Source of the DNA: Ruminococcaceae bacterium UBA1691
GTDB lineage: Bacteria; Bacillota; Clostridia; Oscillospirales; Acutalibacteraceae
Length of the DNA: 12,974 nt
NCBI GenBank assembly: GCA_002320555.1
Contig: DCJV01000014.1
Span: 1-12,974, forward strand
Reading direction: 5' to 3'
Position 1 is the stretch's first letter. The number at the start of each line of letters is the position of its first letter. The translations under genes were made by a program, and so were the position numbers. Of the stretch, positions 7,716 through 12,974 are shown one piece after another. The notes beneath the pieces were generated by a model. It was not told where the DNA came from and did no database searches. It saw only the letters and a program-made list of their open reading frames with translations.

Positions 7716-9131
7716 TTAGAATCGAAAATATAAGAACGGATTGTAGCTCGCGCCGACCAGCGCGGCAGTGGAAAAGAACAGCAGCGCCACGTCGTAAACG
7801 ATCCCTACCGCGCCTGCAACTACCTCCTGCACGGTCCCCTTGCGGGAAAACCGGATCAGCAGCGCTTTGACCAGCTTTGAAACCGGAATGCAGGCGACAA
7901 TGGCTACCATAAAGAAAACCAGATGGTTTTTAAGCAGGATCGTATCTGTCGGCATCACGCCCGCCTGCCCGCTGAAGCCGAACATCAGCTTCAGCATCTG
8001 CCCAAGGCGGGAGACATCGTCAAAATAGAAGAACACCCAGCCGACGACAACGATAAACAGCGCATAGACATGCCCTACCACGGCGGGCAGCTTTTCGAGA
8101 TACTTGCCGAGGAACAGCTTCTCAATCGCAAGGAAAACAAAGTAGTAAAGCCCCCACAATACAAAATTCCAGCTTGCGCCGTGCCAGAGCCCCGTCAGTG
8201 CCCATACGACGAACATATTGCGCAGCTGATGCCTGCGGTTGCCGCCCAGAGGAATATAGACATAGTCCCGGAAAAAGGTGCTCAGGCTGATATGCCAGCG
8301 GCGCCAGAATTCCGTGATCGATTTGGAGATATACGGGTAATTGAAGTTCTCCACATACGTAAAGCCGAACATATGACCCAGCCCAATGGCCATATCCGAA
8401 TACCCGGAGAAGTCGAAATAAATCTGAAAGGTATAGGCGAAAATGCCGAGCCATGCACCGAGCACGGAGGCCTTCGACAGGTCCCCGCCGATGAGACTCG
8501 TCGCAATCTGACCCGCGATATTGGCCAGCAACACTTTTTTGCCAAGGCCCGTGACAAACCGCGTGATGCCCCGGGCAAAACCCTCGACCGTAGTCTCCCG
8601 GCTTTCAAGCTGTTCGGCGATGTCCGTATAGCGCACGATCGGCCCGGCGATGAGCTGCGGAAAGAGGGAAACATAGAGCAGCAAGTTTGCGTAGGAACGC
8701 TGCACCCGCGCTTTTCCGCGGTAAACATCCACCACATAGGTGATTGCCTGAAAGGTGTAAAACGAGATGCCAATGGGCAAATTGAAAATCTGTGTGGGCA
8801 GCTCAGCTCCGAAAAGGCTGTTGAGATTCTGATTGAAGAAGCCCAGATATTTAAAGACCGCCAGAAACGACAGTGTGATGACGACCGATCCCGCCAGCGC
8901 CCATTTGGCCTGCTTCTGCCCGCGGTATTTGTCGACTAGAAGACCCGCGCCATAATCGACCAGCGTCGTAACAATCATCAGGACAATCCACTTCGGCTCG
9001 CCCCATGCATAAAAGAGCAGCGACATCACCAAAAGCAGATAATTGCGCGCCTTGATGCCGCGTAGGATAAAATACAGCAGCAGGCATACCGGCAGGAATA
9101 GATACATAAAATTCAGGCTGGAAAAGACCAA
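7716..9131 (-). CDS. MBOAT family O-acyltransferase (AlgI/DltB-like)
   Basis: This 471-residue polytopic membrane protein should pass acyl groups, usually acetyl, across the membrane to its extracytoplasmic partner. It has the typical start MVFSSLNFMYLFLPV, the family block PIGISFYTFQAITYVVDVYRG (split here at about 119-139), and the active-site region SITEFWRRWHISLS with His280. LWHGASWNF with the second conserved His317 follows. Length and hydrophobic pattern fit AlgI-type proteins. Translation starts at a TTG (9131), chosen because it gives the standard N-terminus and follows GGGGGA by five bases. It is the first gene of a pair with the DHHW protein. It resembles PatA/AlgI more than DltB by its partner, since no dltA, dltC or dltD is nearby. 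Confidence 0.92.
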   Translation of the reverse strand: MVFSSLNFMYLFLPVCLLLYFILRGIKARNYLLLVMSLLFYAWGEPKWIVLMIVTTLVDYGAGLLVDKYRGQKQAKWALAGSVVITLSFLAVFKYLGFFNQNLNSLFGAELPTQIFNLPIGISFYTFQAITYVVDVYRGKARVQRSYANLLLYVSLFPQLIAGPIVRYTDIAEQLESRETTVEGFARGITRFVTGLGKKVLLANIAGQIATSLIGGDLSKASVLGAWLGIFAYTFQIYFDFSGYSDMAIGLGHMFGFTYVENFNYPYISKSITEFWRRWHISLSTFFRDYVYIPLGGNRRHQLRNMFVVWALTGLWHGASWNFVLWGLYYFVFLAIEKLFLGKYLEKLPAVVGHVYALFIVVVGWVFFYFDDVSRLGQMLKLMFGFSGQAGVMPTDTILLKNHLVFFMVAIVACIPVSKLVKALLIRFSRKGTVQEVVAGAVGIVYDVALLFFSTAALVGASYNPFLYFRF

Positions 9132-9158
9132 GGCAATCCCCCATTTTCGATGTTAGAA

Positions 9159-9242
9159 TAGCCGGACGCCCCGGTCCGGAGTGTGCAAATAAAATCCTTT
9201 CTTAGATGAACGAGAGCGTCAAAAAGTTGCAGCGTCCGGCTA
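9159..9242 (-). repeat. Inverted repeat with competing hairpin before the MBOAT gene
   Basis: TAGCCGGACGC (9159-9169) and GCGTCCGGCTA (9232-9242) are perfect 11-base complements flanking most of the comEA-MBOAT spacer. Inside, GTCCGG at 9174-9179 can also pair with CCGGAC at 9162-9167 across a six-base loop. The left arm therefore has two exclusive partners. Neither pairing is followed by a T-run on the minus strand. The MBOAT ribosome binding site lies about 20 bases further on. Confidence 0.6.
9194..9222 (-). promoter_or_regulatory. Possible weak promoter for the acylation operon
   Basis: Minus-strand TTGACG (9222-9217) is followed after 17 bases by AAGGAT (9199-9194). The -35 matches five of six positions and the -10 only three. 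A start here would include only the local hairpin of the inverted-repeat set, while read-through from comEA would include the long pairing. Confidence 0.25.
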
Positions 9243-9247
9243 AAAAT

Positions 9248-9697
9248 TTATACGCAGATCTGTGAGCGCAGCTTTTCAAGCGTTTTCTCCCCAATTCCAG
9301 AAACCTCGAGCAGCTGCTCCACCGACTGGAAGGCACCATTTTCCGCGCGGTAGGCAAGGATGGCGTCGGCCTTCACCTCGCCGATCCCACTGAGCGACAT
9401 CAGCTCCTCACGCGTTGCGGTATTCAGGTTGATCGGGCCGGGCCGCGTTTGAGAGGCGGCGGCGCTCTGCTTCGCCCGCGTTTCTTGACGGACGGGCGGC
9501 GGCTGTGTATCCGCCGGATTCTCCTGCGCGCCGGACACAGGGACAGCCTGTACCGGGCGCGCTGTTGCGGCAGCCGCAAAGGTCTCCACGACCGGGTCCA
9601 GCGGCTGCGCGTCAAATGCGTTATACAGAATCAACCCGGCCGCAAGCAGAAGCGCCGCGGCAATCACGGTGATTTCCGCACGACTCAGGCGATCCAT
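9248..9697 (-). CDS. comEA: ComEA-type helix-hairpin-helix DNA-binding protein
   Basis: This 149-residue membrane-anchored DNA-binding protein is of the competence type; ComEA captures double-stranded DNA outside the membrane for uptake through ComEC. One N-terminal membrane segment (about 9-27) leads to an Ala/Pro/Gln-rich linker (about 30-86) and a C-terminal domain INLNTATREELMSLSGIGEV (89-108 and on) with two helix-hairpin-helix motifs, LSGIGEVKADAI and VSGIGEKTLEKL. The SLBB-like domain found between membrane segment and HhH domain in many ComEA proteins is replaced by the low-complexity linker. ATG 9697 is chosen with GGGGGAG eight bases upstream; the in-frame GTG at 9706 overlaps that site. 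No comEB or comEC lies in the window, so a role in natural competence is inferred from family only. Confidence 0.82.
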   Translation of the reverse strand: MDRLSRAEITVIAAALLLAAGLILYNAFDAQPLDPVVETFAAAATARPVQAVPVSGAQENPADTQPPPVRQETRAKQSAAASQTRPGPINLNTATREELMSLSGIGEVKADAILAYRAENGAFQSVEQLLEVSGIGEKTLEKLRSQICV

Positions 9698-9735
9698 ACG
9701 AACCACTCCCCCGCTGCAATAAAGCCCTGCATCAT
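9685..9735 (-). CDS. Possible 16-codon leader ORF overlapping the comEA start
   Basis: Minus-strand ATGATG at 9735-9730 is preceded by AGGTGG at ribosome-binding distance and opens MMQGFIAAGEWFVWIA, ending at TGA 9687-9685. The stop lies inside the first codons of comEA in another frame, an arrangement suited to translational coupling. No comparative evidence is available and the ORF is very short, so chance is a serious alternative. Confidence 0.25.
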   Translation of the reverse strand: MMQGFIAAGEWFVWIA

Positions 9736-9763
9736 TTTACCACCTGCTTATCCTCTCGTACAG

Positions 9764-9789
9764 TTACAATTCATTTCAAACTGGTAACA
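9764..9789. promoter_or_regulatory. TTACA-like repeats upstream of comEA
   Basis: Plus-strand TTACA (9764-9768), TTTCA (9774-9778) and TAACA (9785-9789) recur at 10 and 11 bp. The third unit sits in TGGTAACAAG (9782-9791), a 10-mer also found in the clearer array upstream of the deacetylase (12904-12913). A weak minus-strand promoter (CTGTAC, 18 bases, TAAAAT at 9739-9734) directly adjoins the repeats. A shared 10-mer alone is not significant in 13 kb; position and spacing are the argument. Confidence 0.3.
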
Positions 9790-9822
9790 AGCCTTCGGTC
9801 TCCAGCAAAATAAATCATCATT

Positions 9823-9873
9823 TTAGTATCCCTGCTTCCGACGGAAATACCAGCCTGTTTTTTCTTTTTTCAT
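9823..9873 (-). CDS. Possible 16-codon basic peptide ORF
   Basis: The first ATG downstream of the consensus promoter at 9917-9946 that opens a short complete frame gives MKKEKTGWYFRRKQGY, then TAA. The peptide is strongly basic. The ribosome binding site (GGATTGTGG directly before the ATG) is poor. No homolog is recognised. It may be a leader peptide or a chance frame in a non-coding leader. Confidence 0.15.
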   Translation of the reverse strand: MKKEKTGWYFRRKQGY

Positions 9874-9916
9874 CCACAATCCGCTGTTGGGCCCGATTGT
9901 AGGCTCATCTGCTTTT

Positions 9917-9946
9917 ATTATAAATTTGGTCGAAAATATTTGTCAA
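9917..9946 (-). promoter_or_regulatory. Perfect-consensus sigma-A promoter directed toward comEA
   Basis: Minus-strand TTGACA (9946-9941) and TATAAT (9922-9917) are separated by 18 bases. Both hexamers match consensus exactly. The expected start near 9908 leaves about 210 nt before the comEA start, a long leader containing two possible tiny ORFs. Confidence 0.65.
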
Positions 9947-9955
9947 TCATACATT
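9926..9955 (+). promoter_or_regulatory. Possible promoter of the MATE gene
   Basis: TTGGTC (9926-9931) and TACATT (9950-9955) with an 18-base spacer overlap the divergent minus-strand promoter. The match is moderate. It would give a leader of about 205 nt before the MATE start. Confidence 0.3.
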
Positions 9956-10037
9956 TTATGATCGCCCTGAACAGGCCGCCTCATCAAGCAGAACGGATAA
10001 AAGACAACCTCGAATCCAGGGAAAACACAGGGAAACT

Positions 10038-10141
10038 GCCGAAAGTGTTACCCCTCCCTTGCAAGGCCTTTCGGCGGGTGCTATGATAACCAGAGAAAGC
10101 CCTTCCACCGCCGGAGATCCCTCCGGACGCGGGGGGATCTC
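10038..10141 (+). promoter_or_regulatory. Candidate switching RNA leader of the MATE gene
   Basis: Four pairings are visible in the leader. GCCGAAAG (10038-10045) pairs perfectly with CTTTCGGC (10068-10075). GGCGGgTG (10073-10080, one bulged G) pairs with CACCGCC (10106-10112). CCGGAG (10111-10116) pairs with CTCCGG (10121-10126) around ATCC. GAGATCCC (10114-10121) pairs with GGGATCTC (10134-10141). Successive pairings share bases, so they exclude one another in a chain, as in riboswitches and attenuators. The last stem is followed by TTCTC only and ends about 13 bases before the ribosome binding site. I could not match it to a known class; partial resemblance to TPP and c-di-GMP motifs broke down. 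Confidence 0.45.
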
Positions 10142-10168
10142 TTCTCAGGAAACAAAGGGGGATACAGT

Positions 10169-11548
10169 ATGCGGCAAAAGCGTCTTTCTAAAAATCCGCT
10201 GCGTGCTTTTAAAAATCCGCTGTTCTTTTCCAATCAGGCGCTCCTGCGGCTGTTGGTTCCACTCGTCATCGAGCAGTTGCTGGCCGTCACGATCGGCATG
10301 GCGGATACAGTCATGGTCACAAGTGTCGGCGAGGCCGCCGTGTCCGGAATTTCACTGGTGGATTCCATCAACATCCTGTCCATTCAGGTTTTCTCTGCCC
10401 TTGCCGCCGGCGGCGCGATCGTGACCGCGCAGTATCTCGGGCGGCAGGAGCATCAAAATGCCTGCATTGCGGCAAAGCAGCTGCTCTATGCCACCACGGC
10501 CCTCGCGGTGATGATCATGGCTGTAGCGCTTATTTTCCACAGGTTTCTTTTGCGGCTGGTCTTTGGAAATATCGAGCCCACCGTGATGGAAAATGCAATC
10601 ATCTATTTCAAGCTCTCCGCCGTCTCCTATCCTTTTTTAGCGATTTATAATGCCGGGGCGGCGCTATTCCGCTCTATGGGAAACAGCAAGGTTTCTACTC
10701 TTGTCTCCTTCCTGATGAACGTTGTCAATATCGGCGGCAACGCCATTTTGATCTATGGCTTCCATTGGGGCGTTGCGGGTGCTGCCACCGCCTCTCTCGT
10801 TTCCCGTGCGATGGCAGCGGTCATCATGCTCGTGCTGGTCTGCCATAAGAATAATCCAATCCACATTGAGAAGGTCTGGAAGCTGGAGCTTCGCTTCGAT
10901 ATGATCCGGCGGATTCTCAAAATCGGCGTCCCCAACGGCGTGGAAAACGGCATGTTCCAGATCGGTAAACTGATCGTACAGGGCCTCGTTGCCACCTTCG
11001 GCACCTCTGCCATCGCAGCAAACGCGATTGCCAATACCATCGCCTCCTTTATCAATACGCCGGGTACCGCGATCCAGCTGGGGCTCACCACGGTGGTCGG
11101 CCAGTGCGTCGGCGGAGGGGATTATGAGCAGGCGGTTTATTACACCCGAAAGCTTTTGTGGCTTACCTATGGCCTGATGGGGATTTTGAATCTCATCGTC
11201 TTCCTCATCGCCGGCCCGCTGGTGGGGCTGTTCCATCTCAGCACTGCGGCAGCGGCGGATGCGCGCGCGGTGCTCTATACCTTCACCATCGCCTCCATCA
11301 TCATCTGGCCGCTCTCCTTTTCCTTGCCGAATGCGCTCCGTGCCGCGGGGGACGCCCGCTTTACGATGATCGTCTCCATGATTTCGATGTGGACGTTCCG
11401 TATCGGCTTCAGCTACCTGCTCGGCAGCACGGCGCATATGGGGCTGATGGGCGTGTGGATTGCAATGTATATCGACTGGTTCGTGCGCGCGATTGTATTC
11501 ACGATCCGTTTCGTGAGGGGAAAGTGGAAGAAAATCAGGGTGATTTAA
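10169..11548 (+). CDS. MATE family efflux transporter
   Basis: This 459-residue inner-membrane protein has about twelve hydrophobic segments in two similar halves. Family landmarks are the N-terminal LVPLVIEQLLAVTIGMADTV, the SAVSYPFLAIYNAGAALFRS segment with MGNSKVSTL after it (about 150-180), and IGVPNGVENGMFQIGKL at the start of the second half (about 252-268). MATE proteins export cationic drugs or metabolites in exchange for Na+ or H+. An Na+-coupled exporter would draw on the gradient made by the decarboxylase in this window, but coupling ion and substrate are not readable. AAAGGGGG lies eight bases before ATG 10169. The gene stands alone between a long leader and a bidirectional terminator. 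Confidence 0.9.
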   Translation: MRQKRLSKNPLRAFKNPLFFSNQALLRLLVPLVIEQLLAVTIGMADTVMVTSVGEAAVSGISLVDSINILSIQVFSALAAGGAIVTAQYLGRQEHQNACIAAKQLLYATTALAVMIMAVALIFHRFLLRLVFGNIEPTVMENAIIYFKLSAVSYPFLAIYNAGAALFRSMGNSKVSTLVSFLMNVVNIGGNAILIYGFHWGVAGAATASLVSRAMAAVIMLVLVCHKNNPIHIEKVWKLELRFDMIRRILKIGVPNGVENGMFQIGKLIVQGLVATFGTSAIAANAIANTIASFINTPGTAIQLGLTTVVGQCVGGGDYEQAVYYTRKLLWLTYGLMGILNLIVFLIAGPLVGLFHLSTAAAADARAVLYTFTIASIIIWPLSFSLPNALRAAGDARFTMIVSMISMWTFRIGFSYLLGSTAHMGLMGVWIAMYIDWFVRAIVFTIRFVRGKWKKIRVI

Positions 11549-11618
11549 TGTGAGGGCAGGCGGCTTGGCCTTGCTCTGTTGACCGATTTATCCCTTTAAA
11601 AAGGATCTGTTGCAAACG

Positions 11619-11668
11619 AAAAATGCCTCCGAAATTGGCCTTTTGTAGCCTTTTTCGGAGGCATTTTT
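11619..11668. terminator. Bidirectional terminator between convergent genes
   Basis: A 16-bp perfect stem (11619-11634 with 11653-11668), including A/T ends that serve as T-tails on both strands, lies 70 bases past the MATE stop. It can stop the plus-strand transcript and, from the right, the deacetylase transcript. The loop contains a short GGC/GCC pairing. Confidence 0.8.
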
Positions 11669-11822
11669 CTTGAATTTGGAATTTTCTGTTGATAAGCAAG
11701 TTGCGATCGCGTTTCTATATTGCAAGAGCCCTTTTTCATCGCTTGATTTGCTGATTGTTGATCGATACAGCATTGTCAAAGCGATTCTTCGCATGGTTGT
11801 TATTTTGGCGAAAAGGCCATTG

Positions 11823-12803
11823 TTAATTATTTACGCCATGATGCACGACCGGCGTCTCCGGCGTGATTACTTCAAAGGTAAAGCCCCGGCTCTCAAAATA
11901 CTGCAGAATTTCCGGCAAGGCCTCCACAGTCGTCGTCTTTGCCTGAGAGTCGTGCATCAGAACGACGATGTGCCCGTTCAAATGCTTGGTCTCCTCCTTG
12001 ATATTCCGCACCAGCTTGGAGGCCGCGATCCCGTTACCGTTGGCGTCTCCGGACGAGCAGTTCCAGTCGAAATAGACATACCCCTTTTCCTCCACCCGCT
12101 TCGTTAGGCAGGACATAATCCCCTTCTTGTAGCGCATGCTGACGGTGTTGCTCGAACCGCCCGGGAAGCGGATCACCTTTGCCTCGATCCCCGTCTCCTT
12201 CTTGACCACGTCCGAGATCTTCTGAAGGTCTTCAAAGTAAGCTTCTTCTGACTGATAAATCTTTTTATAGTTGTGCGTGAAGGAATGCAGCGCAATCGCA
12301 TTGCCGCTTTCCACGATATTCTTCATATAAGAATTATATTTGGAATTGACCACAAAAAAGGTGGCCTTTGCACCATTCTCCTTCAAAATTCGCAGGATTT
12401 CCAGCGTGTTCGGCGACGGGCCATCATCAAAGGTGAGATAAACCTTTTTATCATGGATCGCGCCGTCCGGCGTATGGGACGGTCCCCGTTTGGCAGAGGC
12501 ACCGGGTTCCTCTCGCTCCGTCTGGGAAGCCCCCTGTGTGGAAGGCACAGTGCTCTCCTGTGTCGTCCTGCTCTCCCCAGCTTTCGTTTGTGTTGGCCGG
12601 GTTCCGTCTGTTTCCCGCAGGTATTTCGATAGCTCTAGCTCATTCTGTGCCTGCTTCCGGCTGTTTTCGGCGGAGAGTATCCGCTCCTGCCTGACATCCT
12701 GATACCGAAATGCCCCGTGTACGCCCAGGCCCACAGCCAGACAAAACAGTAACGTAAACGCGCAGGAAGCCGCCGCCAATCGCCTCCCCTTTTGTTCACT
12801 CAT
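11823..12803 (-). CDS. Membrane-anchored polysaccharide deacetylase (NodB domain)
   Basis: This 326-residue carbohydrate esterase family 4 enzyme probably removes N-acetyl groups from peptidoglycan or another cell-surface glycan. One N-terminal membrane segment (about 9-30) precedes a Thr/Ser/Gln-rich linker (about 65-112) and the NodB domain (about 118-320). The expected motifs are in order: LTFDDGPSP (catalytic Asp126, metal Asp127), HSFTH (metal His173 and His177), RFPGGSS (Arg212), YFDWNCSSGD, and VLMHDS (His284). All key residues are present, so the enzyme should be active. GGAGGT lies six bases before ATG 12803, which decides the start over an in-frame ATG at 12833. It has its own promoter at 12845 and an upstream direct-repeat array. 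The acyltransferase module nearby also modifies surface polymer, but no operon link exists. Confidence 0.92.
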   Translation of the reverse strand: MSEQKGRRLAAASCAFTLLFCLAVGLGVHGAFRYQDVRQERILSAENSRKQAQNELELSKYLRETDGTRPTQTKAGESRTTQESTVPSTQGASQTEREEPGASAKRGPSHTPDGAIHDKKVYLTFDDGPSPNTLEILRILKENGAKATFFVVNSKYNSYMKNIVESGNAIALHSFTHNYKKIYQSEEAYFEDLQKISDVVKKETGIEAKVIRFPGGSSNTVSMRYKKGIMSCLTKRVEEKGYVYFDWNCSSGDANGNGIAASKLVRNIKEETKHLNGHIVVLMHDSQAKTTTVEALPEILQYFESRGFTFEVITPETPVVHHGVNN

Positions 12804-12844
12804 CCCAATACCTCCTGCACGGTCCATCCGCATGTTTTGAAGCC

Positions 12845-12873
12845 ATCATAGCATATTCGACGGAAAGAGACAA
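12845..12873 (-). promoter_or_regulatory. Extended -10 promoter of the deacetylase
   Basis: Minus-strand TTGTCT (12873-12868) and TATGAT (12850-12845) are 17 bases apart, and TGC directly precedes the -10. Transcription should start near 12838, about 35 nt before the chosen ATG. Confidence 0.6.
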
Positions 12874-12884
12874 GAACAGACCTG

Positions 12885-12911
12885 TTACAAGACGATTACA
12901 GCTTGGTAACA
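12885..12911. promoter_or_regulatory. 11-bp-spaced direct repeats, likely response-regulator site
   Basis: Plus-strand TTACA (12885-12889), TTACA (12896-12900) and TAACA (12907-12911) begin exactly 11 bp apart. They end 11 bases upstream of the deacetylase -35 and span about -47 to -73. Direct repeats of TT(A)ACA type at one-helical-turn spacing are known for OmpR/PhoB-family regulators such as PhoP of Bacillus. The regulator is not in the window. Confidence 0.5.
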
Positions 12912-12974
12912 AGGGAGAGGAAATGCATAACAGGAAAGGCGCCCGGTATAGTGATATGCTCCCTCTATGAGAGA

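Noticed and set aside
10020..10095. c-di-GMP-I (GEMM) or cobalamin riboswitch
   Set aside because: CACAGGGAAACTGCCGAAAG looks promising at first, but the conserved GACGCAAAGCC and the cobalamin box are missing.
10076..10130. TPP riboswitch
   Set aside because: GGGTGCT and CAGAGAAAGCCC resemble the first half, but the required CUGAGA is CAGAGA and the downstream CUGAUCUGG segment is not present.
11588..11794. Minus-strand frame of 68 codons beyond the MATE gene
   Set aside because: It runs through the bidirectional terminator hairpin, lacks a ribosome binding site, and shows no recognisable protein.

Overview
The window looks like chromosomal DNA from an anaerobic Bacillota of the class Clostridia, probably close to Oscillospiraceae/Ruminococcaceae. 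The signs are a four-gene sodium-pumping decarboxylase with a free-standing biotin carrier, strong GGAGG-type ribosome binding sites, sigma-A-like promoters, and envelope proteins with Gram-positive architecture. I recognise ten complete protein genes. I see no rRNA, tRNA, CRISPR array, insertion sequence or phage gene.

Layout. Positions 1-527 hold an ambiguous edge fragment, a rho-independent terminator, and a long leader with candidate RNA structure. Positions 528-3978 (+) are a tight operon: oxaloacetate decarboxylase alpha subunit, an OadG-like membrane protein with a duplicated C-terminal motif, a biotin carrier protein and the Na+-translocating beta subunit. It ends in a strong terminator. 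Positions 4037-4339 are gene-poor. Positions 4406-6079 (-) encode a membrane-anchored parvulin-type foldase with its own promoter and a pair of near-identical repeats in its leader. Positions 6312-9131 (-) hold an MBOAT O-acyltransferase and a DHHW/AlgJ-like partner, a two-gene cell-surface acylation module. Positions 9248-9697 (-) encode a small ComEA-type DNA-binding protein. Across a divergent control region of about 470 bp lies a MATE exporter (10169-11548, +). Positions 11823-12803 (-) encode a membrane-anchored polysaccharide deacetylase with a clear promoter and an upstream array of 11-bp-spaced direct repeats.

How the genes work together. The first operon should use biotin-dependent decarboxylation of oxaloacetate to pump Na+ out of the cell, conserving energy in fermentation. 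Most of the remainder is cell-envelope biology: extracytoplasmic folding, polymer O-acylation, polysaccharide deacetylation, drug or metabolite export and DNA binding outside the membrane. No single new multi-gene system is evident. The more unusual signals are in the non-coding control regions: a MATE leader with mutually exclusive hairpins, a competing inverted-repeat set before the MBOAT gene, paired sites before the foldase gene, and the response-regulator-like repeat array before the deacetylase gene. All of these were found by reading and hand-aligning sequence; no folding or database search was run.
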